From assembly GCF_004834005.1 (NCBI RefSeq), contig NZ_STFF01000001.1, forward strand, positions 62,001-126,000: a DNA stretch of 64,000 nt, read 5' to 3'. The DNA comes from Niastella caeni. GTDB lineage: Bacteria; Bacteroidota; Bacteroidia; Chitinophagales; Chitinophagaceae. Position 1 is the first letter of the stretch. Each line of letters opens with the position of its first letter. The notes beneath the pieces are model-generated. The model saw only the letters and a program-made list of their open reading frames with translations. It ran no database searches and had not been told where the DNA came from. Positions 36,116-44,800 of the stretch are shown one piece after another. The position numbers and the translations under genes are program-made.

Positions 36116-36625
36116 GTGCGAATGCTGATTCAACAAAAGAAAGGTAACCTTAGCTCATTCAATCTCAACAACAGGGGTATAGACTGGTTGCAACTGGAAT
36201 GGTACGAAACCAGTAAACGCATATTACGCAAGCAAACACAAGCCGGCAATGACGTTGCATTAAAATTTCTCGATAAAAATCCTGCGCTTACCCAGGGCGA
36301 TGTGTTGTATGAAGACGAAACCATTATCGTAGCCATAGACATTGTGCCCTGCGAGGTATTGGTCATTAAACCAACCAATCTGTTTGAAATGGCCTCGGTT
36401 TGTTATGAGATCGGGAACAAACACCTGCCGTTGTTCTTTGAAAAGGACGAAGTGTTGGTGCCTTTTGAAATGCCGCTTTTCCGGCTATTATCATCCCAGG
36501 GTTATGCCATTAAACAGGATAGAAGAAAATTACTCTATCCGTTGAAAACAACGGTAGCGCCGCATGCGCATAGCAATAGCAGTTTATTTTCAAAGATCAT
36601 GCAATTCACAAATACCGGTGTATGA
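36116..36625 (+). CDS. ureE: Urease accessory protein UreE (nickel metallochaperone)
   Basis: A 169-aa protein. The N-terminal domain has RGIDWLQLEWYETSKRILR and AIDIVPCEVLVIKPTN; the C-terminal domain has EIGNKHLPLFF and LRLLSSQGY-like sequence (here LFRLLSSQGYAIK). The tail has only three His (PHAHSNSS-type), not the long His-rich tail of some homologues, so nickel storage is probably limited. It delivers Ni2+ to UreG. The last codons overlap ureF by 4 nt. Confidence 0.92.
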   Translation: MRMLIQQKKGNLSSFNLNNRGIDWLQLEWYETSKRILRKQTQAGNDVALKFLDKNPALTQGDVLYEDETIIVAIDIVPCEVLVIKPTNLFEMASVCYEIGNKHLPLFFEKDEVLVPFEMPLFRLLSSQGYAIKQDRRKLLYPLKTTVAPHAHSNSSLFSKIMQFTNTGV

Positions 36626-37308
36626 ACCCAGCGTTGATCCGTCTATTACAATTAAGTGATCCTGCTTTACCGGTGGGCGGCTTTTCTCATTCCGCAGGAT
36701 TGGAAACTTATGTACAACTGGGTATTGTAAAAGATGCTGCCACGGCCAAAGCATTTGTTACGGGTATGTTATCACAGAACATTCATTATACCGATGCAGC
36801 CATTGGGTCGTTGGTGTATGATGCAATAGCGAGTAATCAACAGGGTGAAATAATACAGCTCGATGACCTTTGTACGGCAGTTAAGCTCCCAAAAGAAATG
36901 CGGCAGGCCAGTCAAAAGTTGGGCATGCGGCTCATAAAAATATTTCAGCCCTTGTGCAATAACGACTGGTTGAACTGGTATGCAACTGCCATACAATCAA
37001 AACAGGCATCAGGTCATTATTGTATTGCATTCGGCATTATTGCAGTTGCTTTGCAAATTGCCAAAGCAGACGCGCTCACCGGTTTTTATTACAATGCCGC
37101 CGCAGGCTTTGTAACCAATAGTGTTAAGCTGGTGCCGTTAAGCCAGCAAAGCGGACAGGAACTATTGTTCTCATTGCAACAATTGATAGCTGAATTGGTG
37201 CAAAATAATTTGCAACCTGATAGGGAATTGATCGGTTTGTGCTGCACGGGTTTTGATATCCGCAGTATGCAGCATGAGCAATTGTATTCGAGATTGTATA
37301 TGTCTTAA
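36622..37308 (+). CDS. ureF: Urease accessory protein UreF
   Basis: A 228-aa helical protein. Signatures are [36 protein letters not shown] and the C-terminal [18 protein letters not shown], which matches the conserved UreF end. UreF acts with UreD and UreG in the maturation complex that activates UreC. It overlaps ureE by 4 nt (ATGA) and precedes ureG by 10 nt. Confidence 0.95.
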   Translation: MNPALIRLLQLSDPALPVGGFSHSAGLETYVQLGIVKDAATAKAFVTGMLSQNIHYTDAAIGSLVYDAIASNQQGEIIQLDDLCTAVKLPKEMRQASQKLGMRLIKIFQPLCNNDWLNWYATAIQSKQASGHYCIAFGIIAVALQIAKADALTGFYYNAAAGFVTNSVKLVPLSQQSGQELLFSLQQLIAELVQNNLQPDRELIGLCCTGFDIRSMQHEQLYSRLYMS

Positions 37309-37318
37309 GAAAAGAAAC

Positions 37319-37954
37319 ATGGAAAGAACTTATATAAAAATAGGTATTGCCGGTCCGGTAGGTTCCGGGAAAACAGCGTTGATAGAACGATTGACACGAA
37401 AGCTGTATCCCGGTTATAGTATTGGTGTAATCACTAATGATATCTATACCAAAGAAGATGCGGAGTTTCTTACCAGGAACAGTTCGCTGCCCGCCGGAAG
37501 AATTATTGGGGTAGAAACCGGTGGCTGCCCGCATACAGCCATTCGTGAAGATGCCAGTATGAATTTGGAAGCCGTAGAAGAAATGGCCACGCGATTCGAA
37601 GATGTGCAGATCATTTTCATTGAAAGCGGTGGCGATAATTTGTCGGCTACATTTAGTCCTGACCTTGCCGACCTGACCATTTTTGTAATTGACGTTGCAG
37701 AAGGTGATAAAATTCCCCGCAAAGGTGGTCCGGGTATTACCCGCAGCGATTTACTCGTGATCAACAAAATAGATCTCGCTCCTTACGTAGGCGCCAGTTT
37801 AGAAATTATGGAACGCGATGCCCGAAAAATGCGCAATGGCCAGCCTTTTGTTTTTACCAACCTGGTGAATGGTGATGGTTTGTGCCATGTTATCAACTGG
37901 ATAAAGAAGTATGCATTGCTGGAAGAAGCAGAAGAACCAACCCTGTACCGATGA
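37319..37954 (+). CDS. ureG: Urease accessory GTPase UreG
   Basis: A 211-aa SIMIBI GTPase. P-loop [14 protein letters not shown], the metal-binding [15 protein letters not shown], the [17 protein letters not shown] segment and the G4-type [13 protein letters not shown] are present. I start it at ATG 37319 ([15 protein letters not shown]), 10 nt after ureF; the frame is open further upstream but only a TTG is available there, inside ureF. It drives nickel transfer to urease by GTP hydrolysis. Confidence 0.96.
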   Translation: MERTYIKIGIAGPVGSGKTALIERLTRKLYPGYSIGVITNDIYTKEDAEFLTRNSSLPAGRIIGVETGGCPHTAIREDASMNLEAVEEMATRFEDVQIIFIESGGDNLSATFSPDLADLTIFVIDVAEGDKIPRKGGPGITRSDLLVINKIDLAPYVGASLEIMERDARKMRNGQPFVFTNLVNGDGLCHVINWIKKYALLEEAEEPTLYR

Positions 37955-38754
37955 ACGCCCATTTGCACATACACACTGCTATTCGTAAAGGTATCACCTA
38001 CCTGAAACAAAGTTATTATACCCCACCCTTCAAAGTAGCCAACATTACAGAAGATAAACAAGCAGGGCCGCTACACCTGATGCTGATGTGCTCTTCACCC
38101 GGCGTTTTAGAGGGCGACGACTACCAGTTAAAGATCAATGTAGAAGAAAATTGTCACCTGCACCTGCATACCCAATCGTACCAGCGCTTATTTAACATGC
38201 AAAAAGGCGCGAGGCAACGCTTGGAAGTAAACTTGCAAAAAGGCTCCTCCTTTGTATTCATCCCCCACCCGGCAGTACCGCATAAGCACGCTGTTTTTTC
38301 CACCTATAATAAAATATATCTGCAAGGCAACAACCGGTTAATTTGGGGGGAACTGTTAACCTGTGGCCGAAAACTGAATGGCGAACAATTTGATTTTGTA
38401 AAGTATCATAGCATAACCGATGTATACCTGCATGGCCGGCTGGTGATCAAAGAGAATTGGCTCGTACAACCGGGCATCACGAATGTACACGCCATTGGTC
38501 AGTGGGAAGGCTATTCCCACCAGGCCAGTATGATCATTTTAGATAAGCCGGAAACCATTGCTGAGGCTTATGAAACAATCAATAATTATTTACAACAGCA
38601 AAACGACATCACTTTTGGCATCAGCGCCCTTCCTGATGCCGGCATCATTGTACGGATATTAGGACATAAAGCAGAACAATTATTCAACTGTCAGCAAAGG
38701 ATTGCAGCCCTGATAACAACAAATAATAACAACCTGGTTAAGCATGCCAACTGA
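37951..38754 (+). CDS. ureD: Urease accessory protein UreD/UreH
   Basis: A 267-aa protein that scaffolds nickel delivery to UreC. Family features: [46 protein letters not shown] and [23 protein letters not shown] 37951 overlaps the ureG stop by 4 nt (ATGA) and is preferred to an upstream TTG. Urease genes often have ureD first; placement last is common in Bacteroidota-type clusters. Confidence 0.93.
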   Translation: MNAHLHIHTAIRKGITYLKQSYYTPPFKVANITEDKQAGPLHLMLMCSSPGVLEGDDYQLKINVEENCHLHLHTQSYQRLFNMQKGARQRLEVNLQKGSSFVFIPHPAVPHKHAVFSTYNKIYLQGNNRLIWGELLTCGRKLNGEQFDFVKYHSITDVYLHGRLVIKENWLVQPGITNVHAIGQWEGYSHQASMIILDKPETIAEAYETINNYLQQQNDITFGISALPDAGIIVRILGHKAEQLFNCQQRIAALITTNNNNLVKHAN

Positions 38755-39445
38755 ATTACAAATATTGATGCTAACAGCCTCCGGTATTGCCTGTTTACAT
38801 ACCCTTACCGGTCCTGACCATTATTTGCCATTCATTGCCCTGTCCAAAGCAAGAGGCTGGCGTTTTGGGAAAACCCTCTTCTGGACAATCATTTGCGGTT
38901 GCGGACATGTTTGGAGCTCCGTAGTATTAGGATTAGGTGGCGCTGCTTTAGGCTGGTCATTATCAAAAATAACCTGGCTGGAGCAGATCCGCGGCGGACT
39001 GGCAGGTTGGATTTTATTGCTGTTTGGCCTGGTATATGGCATCTGGGGTTGGATGCGTGCCTGGCAAAATAAAGCGCACAAGCATTTTGATACTTTTGAA
39101 GACGGATCAATATATGTTTATGAACACAAACACGGCGAGGCAGTGATGCCCAAAGAAAGGTATAAAATAACACCCTGGGTTATGTTCGTTATTTTCTTAT
39201 TGGGTCCGTGTGAACCTATGATACCCTTGCTGTATTTTCCGGCTGCTAAAAGCAATTGGTGGGGAATGAGTTTACTGATTATTGTTTACACCTTTTTTAC
39301 GTTGGTTACTATGGTGGTGATGGTCATATTAGGATACTATGGCGTGTCCTTCCTGAAAACCGAAAAACTGGAACGCTATGTCCATGCCATGGGAGGATTG
39401 ACACTTTTTATATGTGGAGCCGGTATGGTATTTATGGGTTGGTGA
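38744..39445 (+). CDS. UreH/NicO-like membrane protein, probable nickel permease
   Basis: A 233-aa polytopic membrane protein with about six hydrophobic helices. The first helix holds HTLTGPDHYLPFIALSKAR, like the His/Asp-containing nickel/cobalt signature of NicO/UreH permeases, and helix 4 has FLLGPCEPMIPLLYF. A cytoplasmic His-rich loop (KAHKHFDTFEDG, YEHKHGE) lies between helices 3 and 4. It overlaps ureD by 11 nt, so it belongs to the urease operon and most likely imports nickel for it. A TauE/SafE-type exporter annotation is the alternative. Confidence 0.8.
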   Translation: MPTELQILMLTASGIACLHTLTGPDHYLPFIALSKARGWRFGKTLFWTIICGCGHVWSSVVLGLGGAALGWSLSKITWLEQIRGGLAGWILLLFGLVYGIWGWMRAWQNKAHKHFDTFEDGSIYVYEHKHGEAVMPKERYKITPWVMFVIFLLGPCEPMIPLLYFPAAKSNWWGMSLLIIVYTFFTLVTMVVMVILGYYGVSFLKTEKLERYVHAMGGLTLFICGAGMVFMGW

Positions 39446-39485
39446 AAATACGCTGCAAGCTTCAAGCTGCACGCTGCAAGCAAAT
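39446..39485. repeat. Heptamer repeat between convergent permease and uricase genes
   Basis: TGCAAGC, TTCAAGC, TGCACGC and TGCAAGC follow in steps of 7 at ~39453-39481. The block is partly self-complementary (GCAAGCTT core) and lies between convergent genes, so it could act as a terminator. Similar words are at 25951-25978. Confidence 0.55.
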
Positions 39486-39497
39486 ACAAAGTTCCTA

Positions 39498-40343
39498 TTA
39501 TTCACGGACTATAGTACCTGTGATATATCCATACGGTTCATCGGTGGCAATAAATATATCGTTCTTATTGTCCATCCCAAATTGTTCCAGGTTGAAAAGT
39601 ATATGGTGTTTATTAGGCATTTTCAGACTTATCTCATTAACGGCGGCAAACTTTGTCAGCACGGCCTCCCCCATCGCAAATAAAGTATGTTGTACCGAAA
39701 GGCTATGGTGATCGGCAAAGGTTTGCAACAAGGTAGTTCGTATGCCGTTAAATAATTCAGTGAAAAGCACATTGGAAGAATTGTACGTCCAGCTTACTTC
39801 ACATTGAGTGGCAAAGATGCGATCACTGGTTTCTTTTAGCGTGGTAAAATTATCTTTAATATAGTTCTCAAAACCCGAGTCGGTGGTTTTTAGTATCAGC
39901 AGATCGTTAATACCCGAAGTAACCTCGATGCCCTTTTCATTTTGAATAATCGTGGCAGTATGTTTTTCGGCGCCGCCGCTGCAATAGGCATGCGGATGTT
40001 CAGTTCCATTAAAACGCATGCGTTGCCAGCTATGCTCTGCTATTTCAATGCGTGCCTGCGATATTGGGGGATTATTGCTTATGAAATAATTGGCCAGGTA
40101 CAACCCAAAAGCTTCAATAGAGGAAACAAAATGTTCCTTCGCCAATGCATATACCGTATTCTTTTGGGTATCGGTGGGCAAAATCTTTGAGTTGTCGCCG
40201 ATGGTATGTGCGGTTTCAAAATCACCTTCCAGTACTACATTCACAGATATCTGCCTGAATTCATGGTAATCGGGGTGGCGAATGATCTTCGATAAGTTAA
40301 CCGAGTTTTTGCCGTAAGTATTCTTTCCCAGTTTAATTGACAT
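39498..40343 (-). CDS. Urate oxidase (uricase), cofactor-free type
   Basis: A 281-aa uricase that oxidises urate to 5-hydroxyisourate with O2. Key residues: the Lys of KNTYGKNSVN and the Thr of DTQKNTVYALAKEH form the catalytic dyad region; IEIAEHSWQRM and GINDLLILKTTDSGFENY are conserved uricase motifs. The C-terminus ends in TGTIVRE and not the peroxisomal SKL. I choose ATG 40343 (MSIKLGKNTYG), which matches the usual family start; an ATG 13 codons upstream is possible. It is the only purine-pathway gene on the minus strand, convergent with the permease and divergent from allantoinase. Confidence 0.93.
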   Translation of the reverse strand: MSIKLGKNTYGKNSVNLSKIIRHPDYHEFRQISVNVVLEGDFETAHTIGDNSKILPTDTQKNTVYALAKEHFVSSIEAFGLYLANYFISNNPPISQARIEIAEHSWQRMRFNGTEHPHAYCSGGAEKHTATIIQNEKGIEVTSGINDLLILKTTDSGFENYIKDNFTTLKETSDRIFATQCEVSWTYNSSNVLFTELFNGIRTTLLQTFADHHSLSVQHTLFAMGEAVLTKFAAVNEISLKMPNKHHILFNLEQFGMDNKNDIFIATDEPYGYITGTIVRE

Positions 40344-40423
40344 AGCAGCGTATTTTGATGAATGTATACTCAATTTAAACAATTAATTGTCTATTTTTAG
40401 TAGAGAAGATTAAATATTCCTAT
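40344..40423. promoter_or_regulatory. Divergent promoter region, uricase-allantoinase
   Basis: An 80-bp A/T-rich region between divergent starts. It contains the perfect 12-bp palindrome ACAATTAATTGT (40379-40390), a possible operator for a dimeric regulator. No definite -7/-33 elements could be fixed. Confidence 0.45.
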
Positions 40424-41758
40424 ATGTTCGACCTGGCAATCAGTGGTAAAAATATTTGTACACCCGATGGCATCACGGCAGGCACGGTCGTGGTCAATAA
40501 CGGCATCATCGCCGATGTGGTGACTGGTGTGTCAACTGATGCCAGTGCCACTGCGATCGATATCGGTGAAATGGTGCTGATGCCGGGCATCATCGATCCG
40601 CATGTACACCTGAATGAACCAGGCCGCACAGCCTGGGAAGGTTTTGCTACCGGAACCCGCGCTGCTGCAGCAGGCGGTATTACCACTCTGGTAGATATGC
40701 CGTTGAATTCAAGTCCCGTTACGACTACCGCCGAAGCCTTTTTTCAAAAAGCTGCTGCCGCTGAAGGACAGTTGCAGGTGAACTGTGGTTTTTGGGGTGG
40801 CATTGTTCCTGGTAATGGATCGGAAATTGAAAAATTGATTGGTAAAGGAGTGCTTGGTTTTAAAGCATTTCTTACCCATTCAGGCATAGATGAGTTTCCC
40901 AATGTAACGGAGGCCGATCTACGCAAAGCCATGCCCATTATTGCGAAATATGATCTGCCACTGCTGGTACATTGCGAACTAATTACCAACATGCCATCAC
41001 CGGTCAGTGATGAACGTTCTTATCAAAACTATCTATCCTCCCGGCCTAAAGCATGGGAAGACGAGGCCATTGCGCTGATGGTACGATTGTGTGAGGCGTT
41101 TAACTGCCGGGTGCATATTGTGCACCTGTCATCGGCCAATTCTATTGAACCGATAAAACAGGCCCGGAAAAAAGGCTTACCCATCACGGTGGAAACCGCA
41201 CAGCATTATCTTTATTTTAATGCAGAAGAAATACCGGATGCACAAACAGCTTTCAAATGCGCGCCGCCTATTCGGGAAAAAGAGAACAACGAGCAACTTT
41301 GGCGGGCTTTACAGGAAAATATTATAGATTTTGTGGCGACAGATCATTCACCGGCGCCGCCCGATATAAAAGAAATAGGATCAGGGAATTTAATGAAAGC
41401 CTGGGGAGGAATTGCTTCGTTACAATTGGCATTACCCATATTATGGACGGCTGCCCGAAAACGAAATATACCGGCAATCGATATGGCAAAATGGCTTTGT
41501 GAAAAACCAGCGGCATTACCTGGCCTTCACAAAAGCAAAGGAAAGATCGCAAAAGGGTTTGATGCCGATTTTGTTGTGTGGGACCCAAATAAAAAATTTA
41601 CCGTTACAGCCGAACAATTGCATCATAAGCATAAAATGACACCTTACCTGAACCAGGAATTGTATGGTGTGGTAGAACAAACCTGGCTGGGCGGACAACT
41701 AATTTTTGATCAGGGAACGTTCCCTGCTTTGAACCAAGGAAAAATAATTATACGTTGA
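40424..41758 (+). CDS. allB: Allantoinase
   Basis: A 444-aa cyclic amidohydrolase, which hydrolyses allantoin to allantoate. Zn-site motifs: GIIDPHVHLNEPGRTAWEGF, the carboxylated lysine in GVLGFKAFLTHSG, LPLLVHCELI, VHIVHLSSANS and FVATDHSPAPP. The HLNEPGR sequence and the following genes distinguish it from dihydropyrimidinase in this window. The stop TGA is shared with the TTG start of the next gene (TTGA), giving tight coupling. Confidence 0.95.
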   Translation: MFDLAISGKNICTPDGITAGTVVVNNGIIADVVTGVSTDASATAIDIGEMVLMPGIIDPHVHLNEPGRTAWEGFATGTRAAAAGGITTLVDMPLNSSPVTTTAEAFFQKAAAAEGQLQVNCGFWGGIVPGNGSEIEKLIGKGVLGFKAFLTHSGIDEFPNVTEADLRKAMPIIAKYDLPLLVHCELITNMPSPVSDERSYQNYLSSRPKAWEDEAIALMVRLCEAFNCRVHIVHLSSANSIEPIKQARKKGLPITVETAQHYLYFNAEEIPDAQTAFKCAPPIREKENNEQLWRALQENIIDFVATDHSPAPPDIKEIGSGNLMKAWGGIASLQLALPILWTAARKRNIPAIDMAKWLCEKPAALPGLHKSKGKIAKGFDADFVVWDPNKKFTVTAEQLHHKHKMTPYLNQELYGVVEQTWLGGQLIFDQGTFPALNQGKIIIR

Positions 41759-43005
41759 CACCCGATCACTTACAACAAGCATCCATCATCCTGCAACGGA
41801 TCAATGAACTGGCTTCCATCAGTGAAATACCGGGTACAACCACACGCACTTTAGGAACTGAAGCCTTTGTTAAAGGCAGGGCGCTCGTTGCTCAATGGAT
41901 GCAACAGGCAGGTTTGCAAACCCGCATCGATCATATCGGCAATGTAAGAGGAAGATTGGTCTCGCCCAATTCAGCAGGCAAAACGCTGGTCATTGCATCA
42001 CACATAGATACAGTAGTTAATGCTGGCAAGTTTGATGGACCCCTTGGGGTACTCATGGGTCTTAACATCGTTGAACAACAAATTAAAGAAAGTGCACTAC
42101 CTTTTCATATTGAGCTCATTGCTTTTTGTGATGAAGAAGGCTGCCGGTTTCACACTACCTACCTGGGCAGTAAAGCGGTAGCGGGCCATTTCGATAACAG
42201 CCTGCTTGGGAAACAGGATAGCACGGGTATTACATTGCAGGAAGTAATAGAAACTATGGGTGGTAATCCAACACTATTACACCAGGACGCCATACCAGTG
42301 GAGGATTGGCTGGGTTATTTTGAAATTCATATAGAACAGGGACCCGTATTATATGAAAAAGATATTCCGGTGGGTATTGTTACGGCTATTGCCGGACAAA
42401 AAAGAGTTGCCATCACGTTCAAAGGCGAAGCCGGGCACGCAGGCACCGTACCCATGAACATGCGCAGCGATGCATTGTGTGCTGCATCGGAATTCATCCT
42501 CGAAGTGGAACGATTTGCCAATGACCCGGCTCATAATGTGGTAGCAACAATAGGCACATTGAACATTCCGCACGCCGCCAGCAATGTAATACCCGGCGAA
42601 GTAAGTTGTACCCTCGATCTGCGGAGTGCCGATGAAAGGGTTTTAACTACCTGCTACAAACAGTTAGAGCAATTGGGTGCTGGCATATGCCAGCGGCGTA
42701 AAATTGTATTTGATTGGAAGGCCGTTCAGGAATCGAACCCGGTTGCCTGTGATGCCACCATGAATCAATTATTAGCGCATTCGGTTCGGCAATCTGGTTA
42801 TGAAGTGATCAACCTGGTCAGTGGCGCCGGTCATGATGCAGTGGCCATCGCGCCGGTATCACCCGTAGCCATGTTATTTGTGCGCTGCTTCAAAGGCATA
42901 AGCCATAATCCACTTGAAAATGTTGAACTAAAAGATCTCGCCGCTGCGGTTAACGTATCGGCTGCATTTATACATTTGCTCAATCAAAAATATAATCCCG
43001 GATAA
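41755..43005 (+). CDS. allC: Allantoate amidohydrolase (M20 family)
   Basis: A 416-aa binuclear metalloamidase. Motifs: VIASHIDTVVNAGKFDGPLG (metal ligands His/Asp), FCDEEGCRFHTTYLGSKAVA, EIHIEQGPVL and the dimerisation-domain GEAGHAGTVPM; a final His in GISHNP. It removes the first ureido group of allantoate to give ureidoglycine, CO2 and NH3. The start must be TTG 41755: no in-frame ATG lies near the conserved N-terminus, and TTG overlaps the allB stop. Close M20 relatives act on ureidoglycolate, so this one protein might serve both steps. Confidence 0.9.
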   Translation: MTPDHLQQASIILQRINELASISEIPGTTTRTLGTEAFVKGRALVAQWMQQAGLQTRIDHIGNVRGRLVSPNSAGKTLVIASHIDTVVNAGKFDGPLGVLMGLNIVEQQIKESALPFHIELIAFCDEEGCRFHTTYLGSKAVAGHFDNSLLGKQDSTGITLQEVIETMGGNPTLLHQDAIPVEDWLGYFEIHIEQGPVLYEKDIPVGIVTAIAGQKRVAITFKGEAGHAGTVPMNMRSDALCAASEFILEVERFANDPAHNVVATIGTLNIPHAASNVIPGEVSCTLDLRSADERVLTTCYKQLEQLGAGICQRRKIVFDWKAVQESNPVACDATMNQLLAHSVRQSGYEVINLVSGAGHDAVAIAPVSPVAMLFVRCFKGISHNPLENVELKDLAAAVNVSAAFIHLLNQKYNPG

Positions 43006-43006
43006 T

Positions 43007-43753
43007 ATGGAAATTTCAGCGCTAACAAGATCGGTCGTAAAAAAGAATCATGCAGTTATCAGCCCCGATGGGTATGTAAACAGTACCGTACCGGGTTGGG
43101 CGAACTGTACTGTCAATGTGATCATCAATGAACAAATGGGCGCACGGCTTTGTCAAACCCTGATCACTTTACAAAAAGACGGTAACCTGGCAGGCAGCAC
43201 CAACCAATCACAAATATTTTTTTATGTAATAGAAGGAAAATGCAAAGCTACGATCAGTGGACAATCAAAAGTATTGACCAACGGACAGTTTGTATATGTT
43301 CCTATTCAAAAAGAATATGTGTTTGATGAGGTAACTCCCGGCACCACGATGCTCACTTTTCATAAAGTATACGAGCCTTTGCAGGAAACTCCGGTGCCGC
43401 AAACCCTGTTCGGCGATGCGGCTCACATTCCGGCAAATGAATACCTGAATGATCCTGCCCTGCGATTACAGGTGTTATTACCAGACAATTTATCCTTTGA
43501 TATGGCCGTGAATATTTTTACGTACGATCCCGGTGGCCATTTGCCTTTTGTAGAAACCCATATCATGGAACATGGTTTGCTGTATTTGCAGGGACAGGGC
43601 GTGTATATGCTCGATCATCAATGGTACCCAATAAAAAAGGGGGATTCTATCTGGATGGCGCCTTATTGCCAGCAATGGTTTACAGCTATGGGTAAAGAGC
43701 CGGCTGTTTACATTTATTATAAGAACGTGAACAGATTTCCGACTGTAGTGTGA
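43007..43753 (+). CDS. allE: (S)-ureidoglycine aminohydrolase (bicupin)
   Basis: A 248-aa double cupin. The C-terminal cupin carries the Mn site expected for this enzyme in PGGHLPFVETHIMEHGLLYL (Glu/His/His) with GQGVYMLDHQWYPIKKGD; the N-terminal cupin (FFYVIEGKCKATI, NGQFVYVPIQKEY) is structural. The enzyme releases NH3 from ureidoglycine and yields (S)-ureidoglycolate. It starts 1 nt after allC. No gene for the next classical step (ureidoglycolate lyase AllA) follows. Confidence 0.92.
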   Translation: MEISALTRSVVKKNHAVISPDGYVNSTVPGWANCTVNVIINEQMGARLCQTLITLQKDGNLAGSTNQSQIFFYVIEGKCKATISGQSKVLTNGQFVYVPIQKEYVFDEVTPGTTMLTFHKVYEPLQETPVPQTLFGDAAHIPANEYLNDPALRLQVLLPDNLSFDMAVNIFTYDPGGHLPFVETHIMEHGLLYLQGQGVYMLDHQWYPIKKGDSIWMAPYCQQWFTAMGKEPAVYIYYKNVNRFPTVV

Positions 43754-43854
43754 GTTGTAATTGGTGGGTTGTGAGGAGAGCCGCCGAAACTTTCTGAAGC
43801 TTAAAATTCAGTAATCCACTCACCATTGACCATTCACCATCAAAATTTACAACT
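43754..43854. repeat. Inverted heptamer spacer between ureidoglycine and OHCU genes
   Basis: Words of period 7 start at the stop codon (TGAGTTG, TAATTGG, TGGGTTG). The 3' end has CACTCAC, CATTGAC and CATTCAC. The ends GTTGTAATT (43756-43764) and AATTTACAAC (43845-43854) are near-perfect reverse complements. No gene. Confidence 0.6.
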
Positions 43855-44361
43855 ATGACCATCGCCGAATTCGATCACCTGGAAATAGAAGAAAAAAGAA
43901 TGCTGCTGCAACAATGCTGTGGCAGCACTGCATGGGTAAACAACATGCTAGCATCGCTACCGGCCGAAGACCTGGTCGATCTGCTGGAGATTGCCGAAGA
44001 ACAATGGTACGTTTGCCATGAACAGGATTGGCGGGAAGCGTTTGCACATCATCCAAAGATCGGAGATATTGATGCATTGAAGGAAAAGTTTGCCGCAACC
44101 GCGCATCTGGCAGAAGGTGAACAATCATCGGTAAAGGAGGCGTCTCAATTAACTTTACAGCAATTGGCCGATGGAAATGAAGCATACGAGAAACGGTTCG
44201 GTTATATTTTTATCGTTTGCGCTACCGGTAAATCTGCCGATGAAATGCTGCAATTATTAAACCAACGGTTATACAACAACCCGGAGGTGGAGATACAAAT
44301 AGCGATGGAAGAACAAAACAAGATCACCAAATTAAGACTCGAAAAACTATTTGGCATTTAA
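43855..44361 (+). CDS. uraD: 2-oxo-4-hydroxy-4-carboxy-5-ureidoimidazoline (OHCU) decarboxylase
   Basis: A 168-aa helical protein that decarboxylates OHCU stereospecifically to (S)-allantoin. Diagnostic are FAHHPKIGDIDALKEKF, with the conserved catalytic His, and the C-terminal RFGYIFIVCATGKSADEML, followed by helices that end in LRLEKLF. It is encoded next to HIU hydrolase, which makes its substrate. Confidence 0.95.
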   Translation: MTIAEFDHLEIEEKRMLLQQCCGSTAWVNNMLASLPAEDLVDLLEIAEEQWYVCHEQDWREAFAHHPKIGDIDALKEKFAATAHLAEGEQSSVKEASQLTLQQLADGNEAYEKRFGYIFIVCATGKSADEMLQLLNQRLYNNPEVEIQIAMEEQNKITKLRLEKLFGI

Positions 44362-44385
44362 CCCTGTAAAGACCAACATTACTCA

Positions 44386-44724
44386 ATGAGCCAGTTAACT
44401 ACGCATATATTGGATACCACCCATGGCAAACCTGCCGCCGGCGTATTGATCATATTATACCAACAACAGAATGCAGACTGGAAAGAGATCGTGCGTGGCA
44501 TTACCAACAACGATGGCAGAATTACCGACTGGCTGCCAAAAGATGATCTACTGCCAACGGGCCAATACAAATTGAAGTTTGAAACGGGAGACTATTTCAG
44601 GCAGTTCATGGTCTCTTCCTTTTATCCGTTCATAGAAGTGGTATTCTCTATTACCGATACAACGCATTACCATGTGCCTTTGTTATTAAATCCGTTTGGG
44701 TACTCCACCTACCGCGGGTCATAA
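44386..44724 (+). CDS. uraH: 5-hydroxyisourate hydrolase (transthyretin-like)
   Basis: A 112-aa transthyretin-fold enzyme. It starts with LTTHILDTTHGKPAAGV (His near the N-terminus), has GQYKLKFETGDYFRQ and FYPFIEVVFSITD, and ends with the hallmark tetrapeptide YRGS. It hydrolyses HIU, the product of uricase, to OHCU. It lacks a signal peptide, so it is cytoplasmic. It is 24 nt after uraD. Confidence 0.97.
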   Translation: MSQLTTHILDTTHGKPAAGVLIILYQQQNADWKEIVRGITNNDGRITDWLPKDDLLPTGQYKLKFETGDYFRQFMVSSFYPFIEVVFSITDTTHYHVPLLLNPFGYSTYRGS

Positions 44725-44800
44725 AAACGAACAACAATAAAAGTATCTTTCCACTGTATAACCTGTAGCAAAAAATTATAATTTACAATAAAGAAGCAAT

